Assembly: GCA_022563655.1 (NCBI GenBank)
Contig: JADFMW010000038.1
Span: 1-14,811 of the forward strand
Direction of reading: 5' to 3'
Source of the DNA: Pseudomonadota bacterium
GTDB lineage: Bacteria; Pseudomonadota; Alphaproteobacteria; JAAXGF01
DNA length: 14,811 bases
Within the stretch, counting starts at the first letter, position 1. Every line of letters starts with the position of its first letter. Under the pieces are notes generated by a model. It was not told the origin of the DNA, did no database searches, and was given only the letters and a program-made list of their open reading frames with translations. Positions 5,999-14,811 of this stretch are shown here, piece after piece. The translations under genes were made by a program, and so were the position numbers.

Positions 5999-7588
5999 TT
6001 AGAATTCGTCGGTCGACGCAATTAAGTTTACACGAAGATTCTTGGCTTCAAAGATCGGACGGCCATCGGCTTCCATGACGGCATCGGCGACGCCGAGCAC
6101 GAGCCTGCGCAGGATCACACGCCTGATGCTGACCATATACTTGACCTTCCCGGCCATGGGCAGCACCTGACCGGTGAACTTAACCTCACCCACCCCACGC
6201 GCACGGCCCCGACCGGGGGCGCCAAGCCAACCCAGATAGAACCCGAGCAGCTGCCACATGGCGTCGAGCCCCAGACAACCGGGCATCACCGGATCGGTCT
6301 CGAAGTGCGGCTCGAAGAACCACAAACGCGGGTTTATGTCGAGCTCGGCCACGATTTCGCCTTTGCCATGCTTGCCGCCGTCCTCGGCGACTCTCACGAT
6401 GCGGTCGAACATCAGCAGCGGCGGCAGCGGAAGACGCGCGTTCCCCGGCCCGAACAAACCTCCATGGCCGCACCGTAACAAATCCTCGAAGGTGTACGCC
6501 GCTTTTTGATCCGAGGCTCTCAAGACCTGACCGATCGTGGGCTCGCCAACGATCGTGCGAAGCCGATCGATCGCCGCCTCACCGGCCTCGCGGGCCTGCC
6601 GGAGCGCTTCGTCGTAACGTTCTCGGGCTTGGCGGACCGTCTCGTGATACACGACGAGGGCGTGGTCGAGGGCGGTTTCGTTCCCCACGACGGAGGTGCC
6701 CGACGCGGCGAGCGCCACCGGCGCATCGGCCGATTTAGCCGCGGCGCGCGGCGCCGAAGACTCGGTTTCGTCCGGCTTGGGGCCAATCGCCTTCATGCCG
6801 ACAATATTGTACCCGCAATCGACATGATGAACCTCGCCGGTCACGGCGCCCGAAAGGTCGCTCAAGAGGTAAATGGCTGCCGTTCCCACCTCCTCCGGCC
6901 GCACGCTGCGTCGCAACGGCGCGTTTTCCTGGCTCCAACCATAGATGTAGCGGGCACTCGATATGGCGGCGCCGGCGAGCGTCCTCATGGGGCCAGAAGA
7001 AATTGCATTAACGCGAATACCCTTGCTGCCGAGATCGACGGCAAGGTAGCGAACGCTCGCTTCCAACGCCGCCTTGGCCACGCCCATGACGTTGTACCGG
7101 GGCACCACGCGCTCGGAGCCGGAGTACGTGAGGGTCAGGAGGCTCCCGCCAGAATTCATTAGGTTTGCGGCCCGCTTGGCGATCATGGTAAAGGAAAAAC
7201 ATGAGATATCCATCGTACTCGAGAAATTATCCCAAGTGGTATCTAGATATTGTCCCTTTAATTCATTCTTATCAGAGTAGGCTATGGAGTGAACAACGAA
7301 ATCTAGGCTGTCCCATTCCTTTCTAAGAGCGTCGAAGAGCGTGTCGATACTGCCCTCGTCGCTGACGTCGCACGGCAGTACGATCCGCGAGCCGAGTGTT
7401 TCGGCGAGCGGGACGACGCGCTTGCGAAACGTCGTGTCCTGGTACGTAAAGGCCAGTTCGGCGCCCTGATCGCCCAACGCCCTGGCAATGGCCCAGGCGA
7501 TGGAACGGTCGTTGGCGACCCCCATGACAAGGCCCCTGTGGCCGGCCATCAGCTCGGCCGGACTGGTCCTCCTTGCGTTACTCGCCAA
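5999..7588 (-). CDS. FabI-FabA fusion: enoyl-ACP reductase joined to 3-hydroxydecanoyl-ACP dehydratase/isomerase
   Basis: One open frame of 529 residues holds two complete enzymes. Residues about 14-268 are FabI: the NADH motif [10 protein letters not shown], then Tyr155, Tyr165 and Lys172 spaced as in E. coli FabI (Y146, Y156, K163), ending [10 protein letters not shown]. Residues about 363-529 are full-length Fab[13 protein letters not shown], catalytic His428, then [16 protein letters not shown] with Asp442 (E. coli H70/D84 spacing) and [11 protein letters not shown]. The linker (about 269-362, bases 6503-6784) is Ala/Pro/Ser-rich, then a charged helix (about 304-346) that could form a coiled coil. 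No stop, start codon or ribosome site separates the halves. FabA makes trans-2-enoyl-ACP or isomerises it; FabI reduces it. Start choice: TTG at 7588 with GGAG seven bases upstream; ATG at 7549 is the alternative, its AGGAGG lying 18 bases away. The stop overlaps the fabB reading frame (TAATG). Confidence 0.9.
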   Translation of the reverse strand: MASNARRTSPAELMAGHRGLVMGVANDRSIAWAIARALGDQGAELAFTYQDTTFRKRVVPLAETLGSRIVLPCDVSDEGSIDTLFDALRKEWDSLDFVVHSIAYSDKNELKGQYLDTTWDNFSSTMDISCFSFTMIAKRAANLMNSGGSLLTLTYSGSERVVPRYNVMGVAKAALEASVRYLAVDLGSKGIRVNAISSGPMRTLAGAAISSARYIYGWSQENAPLRRSVRPEEVGTAAIYLLSDLSGAVTGEVHHVDCGYNIVGMKAIGPKPDETESSAPRAAAKSADAPVALAASGTSVVGNETALDHALVVYHETVRQARERYDEALRQAREAGEAAIDRLRTIVGEPTIGQVLRASDQKAAYTFEDLLRCGHGGLFGPGNARLPLPPLLMFDRIVRVAEDGGKHGKGEIVAELDINPRLWFFEPHFETDPVMPGCLGLDAMWQLLGFYLGWLGAPGRGRARGVGEVKFTGQVLPMAGKVKYMVSIRRVILRRLVLGVADAVMEADGRPIFEAKNLRVNLIASTDEF

Positions 7589-7621
7589 TCGATCTCTCCG
7601 CCCGAGCGCGCTGCGACGCAA

Positions 7622-7638
7622 AGGCGCTCCAAACGCCT
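7622..7638 (-). terminator. Small hairpin between gdpD and the fab operon
   Basis: AGGCG (7622-7626) and CGCCT (7634-7638) form a five-pair stem with a seven-base loop; on the minus-strand transcript the stem is followed by UU and then GC-rich sequence. It lies about 50 bases after the gdpD stop. It is weak as a terminator and could equally belong to the fab leader. Confidence 0.25.
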
Positions 7639-7667
7639 CCTGGTGAATGCTTCAGCATCATGGGCAG

Positions 7668-7694
7668 GCTATACCGTTTGGATTTCGAATCAAA
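7668..7694 (-). promoter_or_regulatory. Possible promoter for the fabI-fabA/fabB operon
   Basis: In the 101-base gap upstream of the fusion gene the minus strand carries TATAGC (7668-7673) as a possible -10 and TTTGAT (7689-7694, overlapping the gdpD stop) as a poor -35 with a short 15-base spacer. A small dyad ATGCT-TC-AGCAT just downstream could be an operator. Only the -10 is at all convincing. Confidence 0.25.
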
Positions 7695-8472
7695 GCGATG
7701 GTGTACGTTCCGGGTTGCGTGCCTTGGCCGCGTCCTCGCCACCGACAGCCGGAAGTACCCGATCAGGCGCATCGCTGATGATCGTGGCCACGCCGCGGTC
7801 CACGAGCTCGGCCGCCCGCCTCGGCTCGTTGACCGTGAAGGCCAGCACCTGGACCCCCGCGGCCGTCATCTCCGCGACCCTGTGCCGCGTCAGGCGGTTG
7901 TGGCGGCACACGAGAATGCGACAGTCGAGCGCCGCGAGCCGCGCCCGCCAGTCGCGCGGCAGGCGAAGGCAGATCAGACCGCGCGGCCACGCCGCCGCCG
8001 CCGCCCGCGCCACCTCCAGGCATACCGCCCGGCGGCTGGTGATCAACGGCGGCGGGCGGTCGCGCGGCCAGCAGGCCATGACCTCGGCCATCACCGCGCG
8101 CGCGGTCTCGGCCTCGCGCCCCGAGCAGGGCTTGATCTCGATGTCGGCCTGCAGGCCGAGCTCGAGGATCTGGCCCAGCGCGTCCTCGAGCCTGGGCACC
8201 CGTTCGCCGGCGAAGCCCGGGGCGAACCACGAGCCGGCGTCGAGGCGACTGATTTCATCGTAGGTCGTGGCGGCGACCCGGCCGCGACCGTCCGTGGTGC
8301 GGTCGAGCCTGTCGTCGTGGAAGACGATGCAGCGTCCGTCGGCGGTCAGCTTGGCGTCGAACTCGACCCACTTGACGCCCAGCATGGCGGCGCGGCGGAT
8401 GCTGGCGAGCGTGTTCTCCGGCGCGTGCGCCGCGGCGCCCCGGTGGCCGATGACGGCCGGCAACTCGGTCAT
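7690..8472 (-). CDS. ugpQ: Glycerophosphodiester phosphodiesterase (UgpQ-like)
   Basis: A 260-residue cytoplasmic TIM-barrel hydrolase that would split glycerophosphodiesters (deacylated phospholipid head groups) into glycerol-3-phosphate and an alcohol. Catalytic and metal-binding motifs are near the N-terminus: His10-Arg11 in IGHRGAAAHAPENT with Glu19, then Glu37 and Asp39 in WVEFDAKLTADG, and His52-Asp53 in FHDDRLDRTTDGRG. This matches UgpQ more closely than the periplasmic GlpQ, and no signal peptide is seen. The C-terminal half has the family ending VNEPRRAAELVDRGVATIISDAPD. The ATG at 8472 is chosen because the family begins close to the HRG motif; an in-frame ATG at 8490 arises from an 18-base tandem duplication. 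It follows pnp by about 60-80 bases in the same direction and may be co-transcribed with it. Confidence 0.88.
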   Translation of the reverse strand: MTELPAVIGHRGAAAHAPENTLASIRRAAMLGVKWVEFDAKLTADGRCIVFHDDRLDRTTDGRGRVAATTYDEISRLDAGSWFAPGFAGERVPRLEDALGQILELGLQADIEIKPCSGREAETARAVMAEVMACWPRDRPPPLITSRRAVCLEVARAAAAAWPRGLICLRLPRDWRARLAALDCRILVCRHNRLTRHRVAEMTAAGVQVLAFTVNEPRRAAELVDRGVATIISDAPDRVLPAVGGEDAAKARNPERTPSL

Positions 8473-8505
8473 GGGCCCGGCTGCCCGCATAGGCCCGGCT
8501 GCCCG
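8470..8505. repeat. 18-base tandem duplication spanning the ugpQ start codon
   Basis: Bases 8470-8487 and 8488-8505 are two adjacent 18-base copies differing at one position (the fourth base, G versus A). Each copy carries an in-frame CAT, i.e. an ATG on the minus strand, so the duplication creates two possible starts six codons apart, plus a repeated GGGC-rich leader. Confidence 0.85.
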
Positions 8506-8549
8506 CCCGGCACGCGGCCGCGCCAGGCGTCGTCCCGCGGGGCGGCCCT

Positions 8550-10691
8550 TCAGACCGCCTCCCTGCCAGATTGCTTCTCCCGCGGCCCCGTCGACACCTC
8601 CTCGCCAGAGACTTGATCGACGTCCTTCATGCTGAGGCGGACCTTGCCGCGGTCGTCGATGCCCAGCACCTTGACCTTGACCTTGTCGCCGACCTTGACC
8701 ACGTCAGCGACGGTCTTCACCCGGTGCGGCGCCAGCGCGCTAATGTGGACCAGGCCGTCGCGGCTGCCGATGAAGTTTACGAAAGCGCCGAAGTCGAGGA
8801 TCTTGACGACCTTGCCCGTGTAAATCGCTCCGACCTCGGGCTCGGCAACGATGTCATGGATTCGGTCGACCGCCGCCTGCGCCGCGTCGCTGTCGGTCGC
8901 CGCGACCCGCACGGTGCCGTCGTCCTCGATGTCGATCTTGGTGCCGGTGGATTCGCAAATCTCGCGGATCACCTTGCCGCCGGTGCCGATCACCTCGCCG
9001 ATCTTGTCGCGCGGAATCCTGATCGTGGTGATGCGCGGCGCGTGCACGCTGACGGCCTCGCGCGGCGTCGTCATCGCCTTGGCCATTTCGCCGAGCACGT
9101 GCAGCCGGGCCTCCAGCGCCTGGCTCAGGGCATCGCGCATGATCTCCTCGGTGATGCTGGTGATCTTGATGTCCATCTGCAGCGAGGTGATGCCGCGCTC
9201 GGTGCCCGCCACCTTGAAGTCCATGTCGCCGAGGTGGTCCTCGTCGCCGAGGATGTCGGAGAGCACGGCGTAGCGGTCGTCCTCCTTGATCAGCCCCATG
9301 GCGATGCCGGCGACCGGCCGCGCCAGCGGCACGCCCGCGTCCATCAGCGCCAGCGACGCGCCGCACACCGTGGCCATCGACGACGAGCCGTTCGATTCGG
9401 TGATCTCCGAGACCACGCGGATGGTGTAGGGGAAGTCGGCCTTGTCGGGCAGCAGCGGATGAATAGCGCGCCACGCCAGCTTGCCGTGACCGATCTCGCG
9501 GCGCCCCGGTGGACGCATGAACGAGGCTTCGCCGACCGAGTAGGGCGGGAAGTTATAGTGCAGCAGGAAGTGCTCGCGGTACTCGCCCTCGAGCACGTCC
9601 ATGATCTGCTCGTTCTCGCCGGTCCCAAGCGTGGCGGTCACGAGCCCCTGCGTCTCGCCGCGGGTGAACAGCGCGCTGCCGTGCGTCCGCGGCAACACGC
9701 CGACCTCGGCGACGATCGGCCGCACGGTGCGGGTGTCGCGGCCGTCGATGCGGCTGCCGGTGGCAAGGATGTTGCCGCGCACGATGGCTTTCTCGATCGC
9801 CTTGAACAAGTCGGGGACGAGCTCCGGGTCGAACCCCTCGTCGGTCATGGTCTTGAGCGCGGTCTTCTTGGCGGCGTCGATTTTGTCGTGTCGCGCCTGC
9901 TTGTCGGGCTCGCCGTACGCGGTGCGCAGCTCGGGCTCGGCAAGCTCGGCGAGGCGAGCCTTCGCCGCCTCCTTGTCGTTGTCCACCGGCGCCAACTCCC
10001 ATGGGCTCTTGGCGCACACCTCGGCCAGATCGATGATCATATCAATCACCGGCTGCATCTCTTTGTGGCCGAACATCACCGCGCCCAGCATCACCTCTTC
10101 CGACAGTTCGCTCGCCTCCGACTCGACCATCAGCACGCCCTGCCGGGTGCCGGCGACGAGGAGGTCGAGGGTGCTGTCGGGCAACTGCGAGCTGGTCGGG
10201 TTGAGCACGTATTCGCCGTCGATGTAACCGACGCGGACGCCGGCGATCGGGCCGAGGAACGGAATCCCCGAGATCGTCAGCGCCGCCGAGGCGCCAACCA
10301 TGGCGACCATGTCGGGGTCGCTCTCGAGGTCGTGCGACAGGACGGTGCAAATGACTTGGGTCTCGTTGTGAAACTGTGCGGCGAACAGCGGTCGTATGGA
10401 GCGGTCTATGAGGCGCGAGGTCAGCGTCTCCTTCTCGCCCGGGCGCCCCTCGCGCTTGAAGAAGCCGCCGGGGATCTTGCCTGCGGCGAACGCCTTTTCC
10501 TGGTAGTTCACGGTCAATGGAAAGAAGTCGATGCCCGTCTTGGGCGTCTTCTGCGCCACGGCGGTGCACAGCACGGCGGTCTCGCCGTAAGTGGCGTACA
10601 CGGCGCCGTCGGCTTGGCGGGCCATGCGGCCGGACTCGAACACCAGCTTGCGCCCGCCCAACATGATTTCCTTGCGGTAAATGTCGAACAT
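8550..10691 (-). CDS. pnp: Polynucleotide phosphorylase
   Basis: A 713-residue 3'-5' phosphorolytic exoribonuclease, a trimer and degradosome component. Order: first RNase PH-like domain (about 1-225, with FFKREGRP at 77-84 in the RNA-binding loop), all-helical linker (about 235-310), second RNase PH-like domain (about 315-545) with the phosphate-binding GSSSMA (435-440) and metal-binding Asp484/Asp490 in [17 protein letters not shown] domain (about 554-615, [11 protein letters not shown]) and S1 domain (about 620-692, FGAFVNF and DGLVHIS). The length is normal. The start MFDIYRKEI is family-typical, with only a loose AGGA upstream. It follows rpsO by about 200 bases containing a strong hairpin, the arrangement in which PNPase controls its own mRNA in enterobacteria. 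Confidence 0.98.
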   Translation of the reverse strand: MFDIYRKEIMLGGRKLVFESGRMARQADGAVYATYGETAVLCTAVAQKTPKTGIDFFPLTVNYQEKAFAAGKIPGGFFKREGRPGEKETLTSRLIDRSIRPLFAAQFHNETQVICTVLSHDLESDPDMVAMVGASAALTISGIPFLGPIAGVRVGYIDGEYVLNPTSSQLPDSTLDLLVAGTRQGVLMVESEASELSEEVMLGAVMFGHKEMQPVIDMIIDLAEVCAKSPWELAPVDNDKEAAKARLAELAEPELRTAYGEPDKQARHDKIDAAKKTALKTMTDEGFDPELVPDLFKAIEKAIVRGNILATGSRIDGRDTRTVRPIVAEVGVLPRTHGSALFTRGETQGLVTATLGTGENEQIMDVLEGEYREHFLLHYNFPPYSVGEASFMRPPGRREIGHGKLAWRAIHPLLPDKADFPYTIRVVSEITESNGSSSMATVCGASLALMDAGVPLARPVAGIAMGLIKEDDRYAVLSDILGDEDHLGDMDFKVAGTERGITSLQMDIKITSITEEIMRDALSQALEARLHVLGEMAKAMTTPREAVSVHAPRITTIRIPRDKIGEVIGTGGKVIREICESTGTKIDIEDDGTVRVAATDSDAAQAAVDRIHDIVAEPEVGAIYTGKVVKILDFGAFVNFIGSRDGLVHISALAPHRVKTVADVVKVGDKVKVKVLGIDDRGKVRLSMKDVDQVSGEEVSTGPREKQSGREAV

Positions 10692-10824
10692 TTCCTATCC
10701 CATCCTGCATTCGGCGGTGGCACGCCGCAGCCCCGCCCGGGTTAATCCGTATGGTCTCCCGCCGCGTGAGCGGCGCGACCAGTTCCTTGGCCTCTTGGCC
10801 GGGCGCCTTCCCGCGCCGGCAATG

Positions 10825-10847
10825 GCGGCGCGACATGCTCGCGCCGC
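10825..10847 (-). promoter_or_regulatory. Strong hairpin in the rpsO-pnp intergenic leader
   Basis: GCGGCGCGA (10825-10833) pairs perfectly with TCGCGCCGC (10839-10847) around a five-base loop. It lies about 130 bases upstream of the pnp ATG on the minus-strand transcript. In E. coli the equivalent leader has an RNase III-cut stem through which PNPase autoregulates; a similar role here is inferred. The rest of the 198-base gap is GC-rich without a recognisable gene. Confidence 0.5.
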
Positions 10848-10854
10848 AGGCGTG

Positions 10855-10869
10855 AAAAACCGCCGGCGG
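10855..10869 (-). terminator. Possible intrinsic terminator or attenuator after rpsO
   Basis: On the minus strand a self-complementary CCGCCGGCGG is followed directly by TTTTT, about 20 bases after the rpsO stop codon. The stem is very short (three pairs around a four-base loop), so termination is probably partial, allowing read-through into pnp. Confidence 0.4.
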
Positions 10870-10889
10870 CGTGCCCCCCGTCTTCCGCG

Positions 10890-11159
10890 TTACCCGCGCA
10901 GACCCAGGCGCTGAATCAGTGTCGTATAACGCTCGTGGTCTTTGTGCTTGACGTAGTCCAGCAGCCGGCGCCGGCGGCTCACCAGCATCAACAGCCCGCG
11001 GCGCGAGTGCTTGTCCTTCTTGTGAGTCTTGAAGTGCTCGGTCAGATTGGCGATGCGCTCGCTCAAGATAGCGACCTGCACCTCCGGCGAACCGGTGTCC
11101 CCTTGCTTGACGGCATACTCGGTTATGAGCGCGGTCTTGCGCTCTGGTGTTATCGACAT
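10890..11159 (-). CDS. rpsO: 30S ribosomal protein S15
   Basis: An 89-residue protein that binds 16S rRNA early in 30S assembly. It is recognised from end to end: [16 protein letters not shown], the [18 protein letters not shown] loop, the [19 protein letters not shown] basic segment and the [17 protein letters not shown] helix, ending [12 protein letters not shown] at 11159 gives the family N-terminus. An in-frame GTG at 11168 sits five bases after AGGAG, the normal distance, whereas the ATG is 14 bases away; initiation at GTG would add three residues (Met-Arg-Ala). It lies between truB and pnp, the standard position. Confidence 0.97.
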   Translation of the reverse strand: MSITPERKTALITEYAVKQGDTGSPEVQVAILSERIANLTEHFKTHKKDKHSRRGLLMLVSRRRRLLDYVKHKDHERYTTLIQRLGLRG

Positions 11160-11226
11160 CGCTCGCACCCGTGCTCCTACCTCAAGTTACAGACCGGCGT
11201 CTCGGGGCCGGGTGCAGGCGGATTGG

Positions 11227-11255
11227 TTTACAGCCTCTCGATCAAACGTCCCCAA
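11227..11255 (-). promoter_or_regulatory. Possible promoter upstream of rpsO
   Basis: The minus strand reads TTGGGG (11250-11255), a 17-base spacer and TGTAAA (11227-11232). The hexamers match the sigma-70 consensus at three and four positions, in an AT-richer patch of the 110-base truB-rpsO gap. A CTCGTG-T-CACGAG dyad just after the truB stop lies alongside. A separate rpsO-pnp promoter here would be conventional, but the match is modest. Confidence 0.35.
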
Positions 11256-11279
11256 CCGAAGCTCTCGTGACACGAGCTG

Positions 11280-12176
11280 CTAAACGTTGAAAACGCGGAC
11301 CGGGTGCGCCATTCCCCCGCTTAACTCGGCCAGCGCCACCAGCCGCCCGCCGACGGCGACGCGCACCAGCCGCTGCCCGCTGCGGTGTACGTGCACGGCT
11401 TGCCCGCTTTTCAGACGGGCTGCCTGGCTCTCGGTGACGGCCAGCGCCGGGATGTCGGCCAGCGCGGTCTCGACCGGACGCACGTGCTCGGGCAACTCCC
11501 CACTATGCACCAGCGCCGTAAGATTATCTAGCGAAATCGCGTCACAATCGCGATATCGGCCGACCTCCGTGCGGCGCAGCGCGGCAAGGTGCCCGACGGT
11601 GCCCAGGCGCTCCGCGACGTCACGGGCGAACGCGCGCACGTAGGTCCCCTTGCCGCAGCGCATCTCGAACACCGCGTGGTCGGGATCGGCCGCCTCGATC
11701 AGCTCGAGCCGCTCGATGAACACCTCGCGCGGCGCCAGCGCCACGGGCTTGCCTTCGCGAGCAAGCACATAGGCGCGCTTGCCCTTCACCTTGATCGCGG
11801 CGTAGATGGGCGGCACCTGCTCGATCGCGCCGGTGAACTCGGGCAGGACGGCGCGGATGGCGTCCTCGGAGGGCCGCACGTCGCTGGTGGAGATGACCTC
11901 GCCATCGGCATCGTCGGTATCGCGCGCCGCGCCCCAGCACACGGTGAACCGGTAGGTCTTGGAGCTGCCCACGACGTAAGCGACGGTCTTGGTGGCCTCA
12001 CCCAGCGCCACCGGCAAAACACCGGTCGCCATGGGATCCAGCGTGCCCCCGTGACCTGCCTTCGCCGCGCCGGTGATCCGCAGCACCTCCGCGACCACGC
12101 GCGCCGAGGTCATTCCCGTTGGCTTATCGATGACCAGCCAGCCGTGAATCGGCCGGCCCGAGCGCTTACGCGCCAT
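11280..12176 (-). CDS. truB: tRNA pseudouridine(55) synthase
   Basis: A 298-residue enzyme that converts U55 of the T-loop of tRNAs to pseudouridine. The family signature is clear: WLVIDKPTGMTSARVV near the N-terminus, then GHGGTLDPMATGVLPVALGEATK with catalytic Asp47, KTYRFTVCWGAARDTDDADGEV, the PPIYAAIKVKGKRAYVLAREG segment and CGKGTYVRAFARDVAERLG. The C-terminal extension ends with a short PUA-like region (VHVHRSGQRLVRVAV...). Its ATG lies inside the 3' end of rbfA (11-base overlap in another frame), so translation is probably coupled. Length and start are typical. Confidence 0.97.
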   Translation of the reverse strand: MARKRSGRPIHGWLVIDKPTGMTSARVVAEVLRITGAAKAGHGGTLDPMATGVLPVALGEATKTVAYVVGSSKTYRFTVCWGAARDTDDADGEVISTSDVRPSEDAIRAVLPEFTGAIEQVPPIYAAIKVKGKRAYVLAREGKPVALAPREVFIERLELIEAADPDHAVFEMRCGKGTYVRAFARDVAERLGTVGHLAALRRTEVGRYRDCDAISLDNLTALVHSGELPEHVRPVETALADIPALAVTESQAARLKSGQAVHVHRSGQRLVRVAVGGRLVALAELSGGMAHPVRVFNV

Positions 12177-12579
12177 CGCCGTTCTCCCCGGGGTCCGAGC
12201 CGAGGTCGGCGGCCACCACCGGCTCCTGCAAGAGCGCGTCGATCCGACTCGCGTAATCGAACGAGGTATCGGCGCGAAACGTAAGCTGTGGCGCGAACTT
12301 GAGGCGGACCAGGCGCGCCACCCGAGTGCGGAGATAAGGCGCGGCGCGGCGCAGCCCAGCCATCACCGCGGTCGCGTCGCCGCCGCCGAGGGGCACGACA
12401 AACGCCGTGGCGTTGCGTAGATCGGGGCTGATACGCACCTCGGTCACGGTGACCGGCGCGCCGCTGAGGTCGGGGTCGCGCAAATCACCGCGCCCCAGCA
12501 CCTCGGCGAGCGCATGGCGCAGCTGCTCCCCCACCCGCAGCTGACGCTGCCGGGGCCCTTTGCCGGAACCTTTCGCCAT
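12166..12579 (-). CDS. rbfA: Ribosome-binding factor A
   Basis: A 137-residue KH-like 16S rRNA maturation factor that binds the free 30S subunit. Seen: an N-terminal basic tail (MAKGSGKGPRQRQLRVGEQL), LRDPDLSGAPVTVTEVRISPDLRNATAFV, which is the family core, and LKFAPQLTFRADTSFDYASRIDALL near the C-terminus. The open frame extends upstream to 12867, but the ATG at 12579 has GAGG five bases upstream and the family N-terminus, and the extra 96 codons only mirror the 3' end of infB. It follows infB by 59 bases and overlaps truB by 11. Confidence 0.95.
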   Translation of the reverse strand: MAKGSGKGPRQRQLRVGEQLRHALAEVLGRGDLRDPDLSGAPVTVTEVRISPDLRNATAFVVPLGGGDATAVMAGLRRAAPYLRTRVARLVRLKFAPQLTFRADTSFDYASRIDALLQEPVVAADLGSDPGENGDGA

Positions 12580-12638
12580 GGCGACCTCGCTTTCACCGCT
12601 TCGCCGGCGCGGTGGGGGCGGCGGCAGGGCAGCCGCGC

Positions 12639-14811
<2,173 letters not shown>

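Noticed and set aside
6500..6530. Internal start that would make FabA as a separate protein
   Set aside because: No ATG or GTG with a ribosome site lies near the FabA boundary. The only candidate, a TTG, has AGG just two bases away, and the frame is open straight through from FabI.
8571..10745. A 724-codon plus-strand open frame opposite pnp
   Set aside because: It is the antisense shadow of a full-length, highly conserved pnp gene. Such long shadows are common at this GC content, and its translation is Arg/Ala/His/Asp-rich without any family motif.

Overview
The window is GC-rich chromosomal DNA (about 73% G+C in a 60-base sample at 8101-8160) and reads as a core-genome stretch of an alphaproteobacterium. 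The evidence is an Irr-type Fur-family regulator beside fatty-acid genes, a GyaR-type hydroxyacid dehydrogenase paired with a secreted SH3 protein, a rubrerythrin/Fe-S oxidoreductase/DUF3501 trio, and an infB-rbfA-truB-rpsO-pnp cluster. A genus cannot be named from this. Nearly everything is on the minus strand; the only convincing plus-strand gene is the SH3 protein at 1012-1509. There is no tRNA, rRNA, CRISPR array, insertion sequence or phage gene.

Read in the direction of transcription (right to left). (1) 14811-10890 holds translation and RNA genes: infB (5' end cut by the window), rbfA, truB and rpsO. rbfA and truB overlap. (2) 10889-7690 holds a strong leader hairpin, pnp, and a glycerophosphodiester phosphodiesterase gene. 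(3) 7588-4770 holds a fatty-acid operon of two genes carrying three activities. Enoyl-ACP reductase (FabI) and 3-hydroxydecanoyl-ACP dehydratase/isomerase (FabA) are encoded in one uninterrupted reading frame, joined by a linker of about 95 residues with a predicted helix; the stop codon of this gene overlaps the TAATG that begins the fabB reading frame. (4) 4596-4180 is irr, the iron/haem-responsive regulator. (5) 3960-1518 is a probable operon of a short rubrerythrin, a GlpC/HdrD-like Fe-S protein and a DUF3501 protein. It is preceded by a good promoter whose -35 element is immediately flanked by a sequence resembling an Irr box (iron control element). (6) 1-1509 holds the divergent pair gyaR (3' end cut by the window) and the SH3 protein.

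The most unusual item is the FabI-FabA fusion. Both domains keep their catalytic residues, so one polypeptide should both make trans-2-enoyl-ACP and reduce it, while FabB from the next gene elongates the cis-3 isomer. The usual alphaproteobacterial arrangement, as I recall it, is separate fabA, fabB and fabI, so this looks like a rearranged and fused version. Part of the FabI coding region is strikingly AT-rich for the window (about 39% G+C over 7201-7320). The second item is the putative Irr-controlled peroxide/iron operon, and the third is an apparent Glu-to-Ala change at the catalytic acid position of the GyaR-like enzyme. Intergenic gaps are all under about 220 bases and are described where they hold something.
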